DNA from: Alloacidobacterium dinghuense
Lineage (GTDB): Bacteria; Acidobacteriota; Terriglobia; Terriglobales; Acidobacteriaceae
Length of the DNA: 64,000 nucleotides
Assembly (NCBI RefSeq): GCF_014274465.1
Contig: NZ_CP060394.1
Span: 1,116,001 to 1,180,000 of the forward strand
Direction of reading: 5' to 3'
The position numbers were made by a program, and so were the translations under genes. The notes beneath the pieces were generated by a model. That model searched no databases and was not told the DNA's origin. It saw nothing but the letters and a program-made list of their open reading frames with translations. This document shows, piece by piece, positions 8,811 to 17,409 of the stretch. Numbering within the stretch: the stretch's first letter is position 1; each line of letters opens with the position of its first letter.

Positions 8811-9614
8811 TCAACTCGCAACGTTTTTCGTAGCGCGATTGCGCTCATAGATGATACGCAAGCCATCGAGCGTGAGCATGTCATTCACTTCTGAGATGAA
8901 TTTCGACTCATCGGCGATGAGATGCGCAAGCCCTCCGGTGGCCACGCACTTTGTGTCAGGGCCAAGCTTCGCGATCATGCGTTCGAGAATGCTGTCCACG
9001 AGGCCTATATGTCCGTAAAAGAGCCCGATCTGCAGATTATCGACAGTGTTCGTGCCGATGATCTTCGCTGGCTTCTTGATTTCGACACGGGGAAGCCGCG
9101 CTGCTCGCGCAAAGAGTGCCTCCGCCGAAATGTTGATGCCCGGAGCGATGGCGCCGCCAAGAAATTCGCCTTTCTTTGAAATCACGTCAAAGTTTGTGGC
9201 GGTCCCGAAGTCCACAACAATGCACGGCCCGCCATATTTCTGGAATGCCCCAACGCAATTGGCCACGCGGTCAGCTCCCACTTCGCTGGGATTGTCCGTG
9301 AGAATTGGCAGTCCTGTCTTAACTCCCGGCTCGATGAAGAGCGGCTTGTGATGAAAATAACGTTCGCAAAAGACTCGCAGTATCCAATCCATGGGGGGAA
9401 CAACCGACGCGACCACGATGCCGCTGACGGCGCTGCTTTCGACCCCCTTGCTTTGCAGCAGGCTCTGTACCAGAATGCCGTACTCATCGGCAGTTTGTGC
9501 GTGCCGCGTGCTGATCCGCCAGGTTGCGCGCATTTCGCCCACGCGGCCGTCAGCATGGAGAGGGTAAATCGCGATGACGGTATTTGTGTTGTTTACGTTC
9601 AAAACAAGGAGCAT
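8811..9614 (-). CDS. coaX: Type III pantothenate kinase
   Basis: CoaX performs the first step of coenzyme A synthesis, ATP-dependent phosphorylation of pantothenate. The 267-residue protein has the ASKHA fold signatures: N-terminal strand LLVLNVNNTNTV, the central GADRVANCVGAF containing the catalytic aspartate, and VVDFGTATNFDV. The first motif is unusual: most family members have DVGNT, whereas here it reads NVNNT. The remaining motifs are intact, so activity is plausible. The ATG directly follows the birA TAA stop with no gap, which indicates coupling. Confidence 0.88.
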   Translation of the reverse strand: MLLVLNVNNTNTVIAIYPLHADGRVGEMRATWRISTRHAQTADEYGILVQSLLQSKGVESSAVSGIVVASVVPPMDWILRVFCERYFHHKPLFIEPGVKTGLPILTDNPSEVGADRVANCVGAFQKYGGPCIVVDFGTATNFDVISKKGEFLGGAIAPGINISAEALFARAARLPRVEIKKPAKIIGTNTVDNLQIGLFYGHIGLVDSILERMIAKLGPDTKCVATGGLAHLIADESKFISEVNDMLTLDGLRIIYERNRATKNVAS

Positions 9615-10442
9615 TTATTTCCCACGGACATTTCTTGTTTCGCGAACTCCACCTGAAAAGACCGTGCGCAAACCATGCGGAGTGCGCACCTGCAAAAAAC
9701 CGCGAGTGTCAAGGCCCTCGGTCACTCCCTCGAAGCCATCCGTCTCTTCAACGCGCACCTGTTTGCCACGCACCCAACTGGACGCTTTTTCCAGCCGACA
9801 AAGAATAGACTGCTTTGCGGCCTCTGACTGGGTGAAATCAGTAAGTGTAATCACTTCACGATGAAGTGATTGTAGCAGGGCAGTGAGCAAGTCCTGGCGT
9901 GGCCAGGCGCGGCCAGTTTCGATCTGTAACGATGTCGCAATTTGGCTTAGTTCCGACGGAAACTGCCGCTGATGCACATTAATGCCGATGCCAATCACAA
10001 GGTGACGGATGCGGGTGACTTCTGCATTGAGCTCAGTGAGAATACCGCAAAATTTTCGGGGTCCGAATAGTAAGTCATTGGGCCAGCGCAGGTCACAAGC
10101 GAGCGATGTTACTTGCATGACAGCATCCCGTACGGCAAGCCCGGCAGCCAATGAAAGCCAGAGCACATCTGCAGGAGGAATGCCAGGCCGCAGCAAGATG
10201 CTTACATAAAGGCCGGAGCCTGGAGGTGAGGACCACTTGTGCGCTCCGCGTCCACGTCCTGCGGTCTGCTCGTCAGCAAAATAGACCGTACCCTCTGGAG
10301 CGCCCGCTTCTGCCTGCTGCATAGCATAAGTGTTGGTCGAATGAATGGAGGGAAAGAAATGCAGTTTGCCGGCGAACGGAGTTTCAATCAGGCCCCGGTC
10401 AAGTTCTGCAATATTGAATGGATCTTCTGGGTCAAACTGCAT
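9615..10442 (-). CDS. birA: Biotin--[acetyl-CoA-carboxylase] ligase (class I, no DNA-binding domain)
   Basis: This 275-residue enzyme activates biotin to biotinyl-AMP and attaches it to the carrier protein of acetyl-CoA carboxylase. The catalytic signature GRGRGAHKWSSPPGSGLYVS (near residue 75) and WPNDLLFGPRKFCGILTE are present, as is IGIGINVHQ. No N-terminal winged-helix domain is present, so it is the enzyme-only class and not a repressor. A C-terminal SH3-like domain with the VRTPHGL segment follows. It lies 42 bases after nadC and abuts coaX. Confidence 0.92.
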   Translation of the reverse strand: MQFDPEDPFNIAELDRGLIETPFAGKLHFFPSIHSTNTYAMQQAEAGAPEGTVYFADEQTAGRGRGAHKWSSPPGSGLYVSILLRPGIPPADVLWLSLAAGLAVRDAVMQVTSLACDLRWPNDLLFGPRKFCGILTELNAEVTRIRHLVIGIGINVHQRQFPSELSQIATSLQIETGRAWPRQDLLTALLQSLHREVITLTDFTQSEAAKQSILCRLEKASSWVRGKQVRVEETDGFEGVTEGLDTRGFLQVRTPHGLRTVFSGGVRETRNVRGK

Positions 10443-10484
10443 CGGTCAGATTCTTGGCTTCGCTAAGATGGACGAATCGATTGG

Positions 10485-11369
10485 CTAATAAATCTCAGCC
10501 GTAATTTTCATACTCAGATCCACTGCAACAGCGGAGTGCGTGAGCGCGCCTACAGAGATGTAATCCACTCCGGCGAGGGCATAATTGCGGATGTTCTCAA
10601 GCACGATACCGCCAGAGGCTTCGATGGGGATCGTTAGTCCTCGACCATGCACGATGCCGACTGCTTTCTTAATCTCGCCAGGAGTCATGTTGTCGAGCAA
10701 CAGAGACTCAGCACCGTTGTCCAAGGCCCTTTCTAGTTCGTCAAAGGTGCGCACTTCAATGTCGATGGTTTGTCCTGGCTTGCGTAATTCCTGCGCGCGC
10801 TGCAGTACTTTCTCGATGCCACCACCGAGCGAGATGTGGTTGTTCTTAATCAAAATGCCGTCGGAAAGGTCGAGACGATGGTTCTCGCCACCACCGCACC
10901 GCACGGCATACTTGTCGAGGATACGCAGGCCCGGAATCGTTTTGCGTGTGTCCAGCACGCGGGCGCCAGTGCCGGCAATTGCGTCGACATACTGTCGCGT
11001 CATCGTCGAGATGCCGCTCATTCGCTGCATCAGGTTTAGTGTGACGCGTTCGCAGGCGAGGATGACACGTGCGTTATGCCGAATTACAGCGATTGCCTGT
11101 CCCTTCTTGACGCGCACCCCCTCGAATATCTCCGGGTGACTGATAACTTCATAGCGTCCACTGTTGCGCTTATCGAGCCTCCCAAAGATATCCAGAAAGC
11201 GCGGTATGCAGCCCAGGCCAGAGATCACGCAATCCTGCTTGGCAATAATCGTGGCCGAGGCGCGCAGGTTCGGATCGATCGTGACTGCCGTGGTGACATC
11301 GCTCGTGGCCTTGTCCTCCACCAGCGCCTGCTCCAGAATTGCCTCAACCCGCCTGCTTTTCCAATCCAT
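10485..11369 (-). CDS. nadC: Quinolinate phosphoribosyltransferase (nicotinate-nucleotide pyrophosphorylase)
   Basis: NadC converts quinolinate and PRPP to nicotinate mononucleotide in de novo NAD synthesis. The 294 residues match family length. The barrel motifs LACERVTLNLMQRMSGISTMT, the substrate-binding LDTRKTIPGLR, the HR.DLSDGILIKNNH segment and the C-terminal EASGGI and YISVGALTHS are all present. It follows valS by 15 bases in the same direction and precedes birA by 42. nadA and nadB are not in the window. Confidence 0.95.
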   Translation of the reverse strand: MDWKSRRVEAILEQALVEDKATSDVTTAVTIDPNLRASATIIAKQDCVISGLGCIPRFLDIFGRLDKRNSGRYEVISHPEIFEGVRVKKGQAIAVIRHNARVILACERVTLNLMQRMSGISTMTRQYVDAIAGTGARVLDTRKTIPGLRILDKYAVRCGGGENHRLDLSDGILIKNNHISLGGGIEKVLQRAQELRKPGQTIDIEVRTFDELERALDNGAESLLLDNMTPGEIKKAVGIVHGRGLTIPIEASGGIVLENIRNYALAGVDYISVGALTHSAVAVDLSMKITAEIY

Positions 11370-11384
11370 AGGCTTCCTCTGTGA

Positions 11385-14132
11385 TTAAGCGAGACCTTCC
11401 AACTTCTCAATCGCGTCGAGTGTTTCCTGGCGCAGCATTGCCGCTTCCGATGCTTGCTTTTTCAATCCCGAGACAACTTTTTCCGGAGCCTTTGCGAGAA
11501 ACGCCTCGTTGCCGAGTTGACGCTCCGCATTGACAAGCATCTTCTCGTACTGTTCCAGCTTCTTCTTCAGCCGCTCCCGTTCGACGGCGATATCAATCGG
11601 CTTTTCGTAAGGCGAGCCGACGGTGAAGTTGGCTGTCGTTCTTGTGTTGGCAGAGCTCAGATTCCAAACGGCAGGGAAATCAATTGTGGTGACGCGCGCA
11701 AGTTTCTCGATGATCGAGCGGTTTGTTTCCATAAGTGCCTGAACTTTTTCGGATGCCGTGACCTGGATGGCCACGAGCTGACGCTCGGGTACATCGAGGT
11801 CTTTCCGCAGAGCCCTCACCGTCACGATCAAATCCTGCAGGATCGATATATCCGCTTCGACCTGGGCGCTCAGCGCTTCTTCGAGCGGCTGCGGATAACG
11901 TGATAGCGCAATCGACTTCGCAGGAGGCATGCCGTTATACATTGCATGCCATAACTCTTCGGTAATGAATGGCATAAAGGGCGAAAGCAGGCGCAGAGCT
12001 GCTTCAAATGTGCTCAGAAGAGTTGTGAGGGCGGACTTGATGGCCTGCTTGCCTGCTGACTCGCTGAAGTTCAGCCGAAGCTTTACGATCTCCAGATACC
12101 AGTCGCAGAAGTCGCCCCAGAAGAACTGGTATACGAGGTTGGCGGCTTCGTGGAAGCGATACTCTTCGAGAGCCTTGTTCACCTCAGTCGCCGTGTTGTT
12201 CAGGCGCGACACAATCCATCGCGCTTCGATGGGATCATGCTCATCCGGGCCAAAGGAATTTACCAGCGTATAAGGATCGACCACGATTCCTACTTCGGCG
12301 GCGCGGTCCACATTCATAAAGATGAAGCGAGCCGCGTTCCATATTTTGTTTGCGAAAGCGCGGTATCCTTCGGTCCGCGCTTCGCTGAATGCAATGTCGG
12401 TTCCTGGCGAGGCCATCGCTGCCAGCGTGAAGCGCACGGCATCGGTGCCATATTTGCTGACGATCTCGATCGGGTCGATCACGTTGCCTTTGGTCTTCGA
12501 CATTTTCTGGCGGTCGGCGTCACGCACCAGCGCATGAATGTACACCTCCCGGAAAGGCACAGCATCTTTCAGCATGCGTTCGGAACCATCCGGCATCGGC
12601 ATATCGAGCATGAAGTGGCAGCCGAGCATGATCATGCGCGCCACCCAGAAAAAAAGAATGTCGAAGCCGGTTACAAGCAATTGCGTGGGATAAAAAACAT
12701 CGGCAGCATGTGTGTGGTGAGGCCAGCCAAAAACGGAGCAGGGAAGGAGACCCGACGAGAACCAGGTGTCGAGTACGTCGGTCTCCTGTTGCAACTCCGC
12801 GCCGCCGCAGTGGGAACACGTCGCCGGAGTATCACGTGCCACCGTAATCTGCTTGCACGTCAGGCAGTGCCACGCGGGAATGCGATGTCCCCACCACAAC
12901 TGCCGTGAGATGCACCAGTCATGGATGTTGCGCATCCACTCGAAATAGGTTTTCGCATATTGCTCAGGCGTGAACTTAATGTAGTCCTGTTCGACGGCAG
13001 CAATCGCTTTGTCGGCAAGCGGCTGAATCTTGATGAACCACTGTGTCGAGAGTCGTGGTTCGACAACCGTTCCGCAGCGATCGCACTTGCCGATCGCATT
13101 CACGTGATCCTTGGCTGCTACAAGCAGGCCCTGCGCCTCAAGCGCGGCAAGAACGCGCTTGCGAGCTTCGTAACGATCGAGTCCCGCGTATATTCCTCCT
13201 TCTGCGTTGATATGCGCAGTCTCGTCCATCACATTGACAGAGGGCAGCCCATGCCGCTGTCCAAGTGTGAAATCATTCGGGTCATGCGCAGGTGTCACCT
13301 TCACAGCGCCTGTGCCGAAATCGGCGCTCACCCACGCGTCAGTGATGACGGGAATTTCGCGTTCCACCAGCGGCAGCCGCAGGCGTTTGCCATGTAGATG
13401 CTTGTAGCGCTCATCGTCCGGGTTCACAGCCACCGCTACGTCGCCCAGCATCGTCTCAGGTCGAGTTGTGGCGACGGTCAAATACTGCCCCGGCTCTTCA
13501 ATGACAGGATAGTTAATCTCCCATAACTTACCCTGCTGTTCTTCATGTACTACTTCAAGGTCGCTGATGGCCGTCTGACAGCGTGGGCACCAGTTCACGA
13601 TGTAGGCCCCGCGATAAATCAGGCCCTGTTCATGCAGACGGACAAAGGCTTCGCGCACTGCAATGGACAGATTGTCGTCCATCGTAAAGTACTCACGCGA
13701 CCAGTCCACGCTTGCGCCCAGGCGTTTCATCTGATCGAGAATCGCCCCGCCATAGTGCTGCTTCCACTGCCACACGCGCTCAACGAAAGCCTCGCGGCCA
13801 AGTTCCTGCCGTGTACTGTTCTCTGAGGCGAGCTGGCGTTCCACCATCAATTGCGTTGCGATGCCGGCGTGGTCCGTTCCAGGCAGCCAGAGGGCCAGAT
13901 CGCCTGACATGCGACGCCAGCGCGTGAGAATATCCATCTCTGTCTGGTTGAGCATGTGCCCCATGTGGAGACGGCCAGTCACGTTCGGCGGAGGGAGCAA
14001 AATAGTAAAAACTGGCGCAGCGGGCGCGCCTTCAGGAGTTGGCACGTCGAAGAGACGTTCGTGAACCCAATATTCTGCCCAGCGATCTTCAATCGCTGTC
14101 GGGTCATAAGCTTTCGGTAGATCGTGTGACAT
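11385..14132 (-). CDS. valS: Valyl-tRNA synthetase
   Basis: A class I aminoacyl-tRNA synthetase of 915 residues, the expected size. The HIGH-type motif is [16 protein letters not shown] (about residue 48), the signature [12 protein letters not shown] is present in the middle of the protein, and the C-terminus carries the ValRS coiled-coil arm ([15 protein letters not shown]). The editing (CP1) domain contains [16 protein letters not shown] perfect hairpin terminator of the preceding gene lies about 50 bases upstream of the start, so valS probably has its own promoter and begins the minus-strand operon valS-nadC-birA-coaX onward. Confidence 0.97.
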   Translation of the reverse strand: MSHDLPKAYDPTAIEDRWAEYWVHERLFDVPTPEGAPAAPVFTILLPPPNVTGRLHMGHMLNQTEMDILTRWRRMSGDLALWLPGTDHAGIATQLMVERQLASENSTRQELGREAFVERVWQWKQHYGGAILDQMKRLGASVDWSREYFTMDDNLSIAVREAFVRLHEQGLIYRGAYIVNWCPRCQTAISDLEVVHEEQQGKLWEINYPVIEEPGQYLTVATTRPETMLGDVAVAVNPDDERYKHLHGKRLRLPLVEREIPVITDAWVSADFGTGAVKVTPAHDPNDFTLGQRHGLPSVNVMDETAHINAEGGIYAGLDRYEARKRVLAALEAQGLLVAAKDHVNAIGKCDRCGTVVEPRLSTQWFIKIQPLADKAIAAVEQDYIKFTPEQYAKTYFEWMRNIHDWCISRQLWWGHRIPAWHCLTCKQITVARDTPATCSHCGGAELQQETDVLDTWFSSGLLPCSVFGWPHHTHAADVFYPTQLLVTGFDILFFWVARMIMLGCHFMLDMPMPDGSERMLKDAVPFREVYIHALVRDADRQKMSKTKGNVIDPIEIVSKYGTDAVRFTLAAMASPGTDIAFSEARTEGYRAFANKIWNAARFIFMNVDRAAEVGIVVDPYTLVNSFGPDEHDPIEARWIVSRLNNTATEVNKALEEYRFHEAANLVYQFFWGDFCDWYLEIVKLRLNFSESAGKQAIKSALTTLLSTFEAALRLLSPFMPFITEELWHAMYNGMPPAKSIALSRYPQPLEEALSAQVEADISILQDLIVTVRALRKDLDVPERQLVAIQVTASEKVQALMETNRSIIEKLARVTTIDFPAVWNLSSANTRTTANFTVGSPYEKPIDIAVERERLKKKLEQYEKMLVNAERQLGNEAFLAKAPEKVVSGLKKQASEAAMLRQETLDAIEKLEGLA

Positions 14133-14183
14133 TTTTTAAAGAAGACCTAACCTTTCACGATAAAGCATTTCGCCAGAAGCAGA

Positions 14184-14206
14184 AAGGCCGCCAAAGAGGC
14201 GGCCTT
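14184..14206 (-). terminator. Rho-independent terminator after the bamD-like gene
   Basis: A 9-base perfect stem, AAGGCCGCC at 14184-14192 and GGCGGCCTT at 14198-14206, with a 5-base loop. Read on the minus strand the second arm runs into TTTCTGC. It sits 24 bases after the stop of the bamD-like gene and before valS, so it separates the two transcription units. Confidence 0.8.
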
Positions 14207-14229
14207 CTTCGATTCAACTGCTTCTGTTT

Positions 14230-15879
14230 TTAAAACGGATTCAGCTTGTCGAGTCCCGTCTTCTTCTTCTTGCTGGAAGATTCCTTGCTCTTGTCGACCG
14301 GGACGTTCTTGGCTTTGCCCTTCTTCGTCCCCGTCTGCACCTGTGCCGGCTGATTGCCCGCCTTGACGTCGTTGACCTGATCAGGAGCTTCGGCCGGCTT
14401 GTCAACTGGCGGGAGAGCAGCGTTTGTAGCTGCCGGACCGACTGGCTTCAGTCCAAAATTTGGGTCCGGTGCTCCCGCCCCTGCCGGATTGCCAGCCGGT
14501 GCTGGCGCAGCAGCCGCAGGGGACGCCCCATTTCCAACACCGGGAGCAGCTTCATTTCCTGCTCCTGCAGGAGCTGCTCCGCTCGAGGAATTACCGGAAG
14601 AGCTGGCGCTCGGGTTCACAATCTCAACACTGGTCGAGTTACCACCACTCGTGCCCGTCGGAACGGCTTCCATTTCCACTGCTGTTCCATTCCCTGTAGC
14701 TGCAGAAGGAGCGGCACCAGTAGATGCAGCGGCTGCAGCAGAAGCGGTCGTTGCTCCTCCACCATACGTCGGAGCAGGCGGCATGGCTTCGCCCTTCATC
14801 GCGGCGTTAAACATTGCCACGGTGTTATCGCGGACCTGAGGTGCGGTAGTCTGCGTCGCATCTGCCATCGTAGGTTCGCCTACACGCGCAGCACGCACGG
14901 TGGACGGACCCTGCTTGACCAGTAGCATGGCGCGATCCTTCAGCTTGACCGTTGTACGGCTGCCTTCCTCTGCCTCGCTTTCGGCCAGCTGTGCCTGCGT
15001 CGGCTCAGGAACCGGACGGCCCATTGCAATCAAACGGTCCTTGGCATCTTCCACGTGAGGAGCCATCGCGTACACGGTCACCACGCGGCTGTAGGCATCC
15101 GCCGCGCGATCGTTATAGGCCCTGATTAGCTCTGCTTTTGCTTTCGGTGGAAGATTCAGTCTGCCAGCAAGCTGTGCCTGTGTCACATAACCATCGCCCA
15201 GCGTGATGAGCGTCTGATCGCTGTGGCTGAAGAGTGGATAGCTGTCGGCAACGGTTTGCAAACGGGCAATCGTCGCCGGCCAGTTTTCATGCGAGGCGTA
15301 GAACTGGCCAATTTCAAACTGGCGCTGTGCCAGAACTTCCTGCACGTCGCGCAGGCGCTGCTTGGCGCGAGGAACGAGCGGAGAGTCCGGAAACTGCTGG
15401 ACCATCTGGCGGTATTCTGTTTCCGCGTGCATCACGTTCTGCGGATCGCGATCGGGCTTTTGCATCTGCTGGAAGTAGATGTCGCCCACCTTCATCTGCG
15501 CCTCGGCAGCTTCAGGCGTGTTGGGAAAGAAGGTGATGAAGTCCTTGTATTCCTGCTCCGCCTGCGTCAGCGCTGCCGATCCGCCTTCCTTATACCAGGT
15601 GTCGCCGACGGCTAGCTTGGCGCGCATCGCATATTCTGTGTCGGGATAGGTGTTCAGCAGCGTCTGCAGATCAAGGCGGGCGACATCATACTTACCCTTC
15701 TGCATGGCCCTCATGGCCTTGTCGAAGAGTTCCTTGTCCGGCTGCTTTGAATTCACACTGCCCAACGGATTCGTACTCAGATCCGACTGCTTCTTCTTCT
15801 TTTTCCCGATTGCATGGGCTGCGGGCACCATTGCCAGACACAGACAAACAGTCGAGACTTGGGTCACAAAACGATTCAT
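14230..15879 (-). CDS. BamD-like outer membrane assembly TPR protein with long low-complexity tail
   Basis: Residues 45-270 form tetratricopeptide-like repeats of the BamD/YfiO type: KELFDKAMRAMQKGKYDVA, LLNTYPDTEYAMRAKLAVGD, FITFFPNTPEAAEAQMKVGDIYF and QFPDSPLVPRAKQRLRDVQE. BamD proteins help fold beta-barrels into the outer membrane. Unlike classical BamD (about 245 residues, lipidated), this protein has 549 residues, with an Ala/Gly/Ser/Pro/Asn-rich region from about residue 330 to 500 and a lysine-rich end. The signal (MNRFVTQVSTVCLCLAMVPAAHA) looks like signal peptidase I type, with no clear lipobox. The gene is followed by a strong terminator and lies 73 bases after rpe. Confidence 0.75.
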   Translation of the reverse strand: MNRFVTQVSTVCLCLAMVPAAHAIGKKKKKQSDLSTNPLGSVNSKQPDKELFDKAMRAMQKGKYDVARLDLQTLLNTYPDTEYAMRAKLAVGDTWYKEGGSAALTQAEQEYKDFITFFPNTPEAAEAQMKVGDIYFQQMQKPDRDPQNVMHAETEYRQMVQQFPDSPLVPRAKQRLRDVQEVLAQRQFEIGQFYASHENWPATIARLQTVADSYPLFSHSDQTLITLGDGYVTQAQLAGRLNLPPKAKAELIRAYNDRAADAYSRVVTVYAMAPHVEDAKDRLIAMGRPVPEPTQAQLAESEAEEGSRTTVKLKDRAMLLVKQGPSTVRAARVGEPTMADATQTTAPQVRDNTVAMFNAAMKGEAMPPAPTYGGGATTASAAAAASTGAAPSAATGNGTAVEMEAVPTGTSGGNSTSVEIVNPSASSSGNSSSGAAPAGAGNEAAPGVGNGASPAAAAPAPAGNPAGAGAPDPNFGLKPVGPAATNAALPPVDKPAEAPDQVNDVKAGNQPAQVQTGTKKGKAKNVPVDKSKESSSKKKKTGLDKLNPF

Positions 15880-15952
15880 AACACCTCAAACCTATGCAGG
15901 CCTTCGAGCCCATACTTCCTCATGCAAAGCCCTAACCTGCGTTGATAAGCCT

Positions 15953-16642
15953 TCAGGCCACCGGCCCCCAGCTCTCCACTTCTGCTGCCTTGCGTGCGGT
16001 ATCAAGCAACTCGCGTGCATTCTGCTCTGCCTTGCCATCACCGAAAACAGCATTCCCAGCTACCAGTAGCTCGCCTCCATTTTCGACGACAGAAACAATC
16101 GTATCGTGAGCTACTCCACCATCCACCTCAATCCTATAACTCAGCCCCAGTTCCTGGCGAAGTTCCCTGAGCTGCCGCAACTTCGTGAGCGAGTAGGGAA
16201 TAAATTTCTGCCCGCCAAAACCGGGATTCACGCTCATGACAAGAACGTGGTGCACCATTCCAAGAATGGGCCGCAGCACCGCGACCTCCGTCGCCGGATT
16301 GATAACCACAGCAGGCTGCATCCCGTGCTGAGCGATCAGTTCCAGCGTGCGGTGGAGATGGCGGCAGGCTTCATAGTGCACGCTGATCCAGTCTGCTCCG
16401 GCATCGGCAAACTCGGGAATGAACTCGTCGGGATTCTCGATCATCAGGTGGCAATCGAGCGGCAGTGTGGTCACCTTACGCAGCGATTTGACGACAGGCG
16501 GACCCAGCGTAATGTTGGGAACGAAGTGACCATCCATTACATCCACATGGATGACCGTACCGCCGCCGCGTTCTGCAGCCGCAACCTCGTCCGCGAGACG
16601 GGCAAAATCCGCCGAAAGTATAGATGGAGCTAGCTCAACCAC
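15953..16642 (-). CDS. rpe: Ribulose-phosphate 3-epimerase
   Basis: Rpe interconverts ribulose-5-phosphate and xylulose-5-phosphate in the pentose phosphate pathway. The 229-residue TIM barrel has the family motifs LAPSILSADFARL at the start, VIHVDVMDGHFVPNITLGP, LDCHLMIENP, VLVMSVNPGFGGQKFI and the phosphate-binding IEVDGGV. The metal ligands (His and Asp in HVDVMDGH and CHLM) are visible. It precedes the bamD-like gene in the same direction. Confidence 0.96.
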   Translation of the reverse strand: MVELAPSILSADFARLADEVAAAERGGGTVIHVDVMDGHFVPNITLGPPVVKSLRKVTTLPLDCHLMIENPDEFIPEFADAGADWISVHYEACRHLHRTLELIAQHGMQPAVVINPATEVAVLRPILGMVHHVLVMSVNPGFGGQKFIPYSLTKLRQLRELRQELGLSYRIEVDGGVAHDTIVSVVENGGELLVAGNAVFGDGKAEQNARELLDTARKAAEVESWGPVA

Positions 16643-16775
16643 GACACCGCCAGTGTATCAAGTTTGCTACGAGTCTGATTCTGCAAAATCAGCCGTTCTG
16701 GATAGATTTCTCGTCAAACGCTCGCTCGGCACGCGAATATTCTGGGCGGCCAGGAAAATCTTGTCGGCTGAGGTC

Positions 16776-17363
16776 CTAAACTGACTTCCACAAGTTCGTC
16801 AGTGTTCCAGCAGATCCATCCACTGGATCGGATTTAGGAAAGGGCAGCTTCGCCATGCGCTGTAGCGCTTGCTCTGACGGGGCGCTGCGGCAGATGTCCC
16901 AATTCTGGTTTGGAGGATACGCGCCTACGACCAGAAAATCCGCGCTCGCGTCTAGTTTGCAATGGCCGGTTCCGGCAGGCAAAACCGCAACGTCTCCGGC
17001 ACGAACCACGACTTCGTGTCCATTCTCGCCGCCTAGCATCAGGCGCGCATGACCGCCGGCAAATCCAAGCACTTCATGTGCAGTGGAATGATAATGATGA
17101 AAATCATAGACGCCATTGCGCCACTGCGGCGGCCAGCCATTGCGCAGAAAAGCGGCGTCAAACGCTGCTGCCGGATCTGCTCCGGCGGAAGGGATCACTG
17201 CTCGATAGAGCAGCACTGGCAGATGCTCATTGTTCGGCATCCATCCGTTACGGGAGAGCTGCAATGTCTCTGGCTTGGACGTGCTGGCGAATCCGGAACC
17301 GGCTGAAGCCAGACCGAGTCCTGCGAGAAGAGCATTAAATCTGCGTCGATCGAGATACGTCAT
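16776..17363 (-). CDS. Secreted cupin-domain protein (Tat-like signal)
   Basis: A 195-residue protein with a twin-arginine-like leader ([22 protein letters not shown]) and a single cupin barrel: the segment [27 protein letters not shown] gives the HxH and E metal ligands of cupin motif 1, and [24 protein letters not shown] gives motif 2 with its histidine. The substrate is unknown. The gene lies 46 bases after the GH116 gene in the same direction, so it may be co-transcribed with it. Cupin folds cover many reactions, so no enzyme name is offered. Confidence 0.75.
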   Translation of the reverse strand: MTYLDRRRFNALLAGLGLASAGSGFASTSKPETLQLSRNGWMPNNEHLPVLLYRAVIPSAGADPAAAFDAAFLRNGWPPQWRNGVYDFHHYHSTAHEVLGFAGGHARLMLGGENGHEVVVRAGDVAVLPAGTGHCKLDASADFLVVGAYPPNQNWDICRSAPSEQALQRMAKLPFPKSDPVDGSAGTLTNLWKSV

Positions 17364-17409
17364 AAGAATGAGATGCGCGGAGACCTATCTCCGGCTCCCG
17401 GCACTGCGC

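Noticed and set aside
12150-12908. Long open frame on the plus strand inside valS
   Set aside because: Fully antisense to an intact valS with all motifs; composition typical of a shadow frame.
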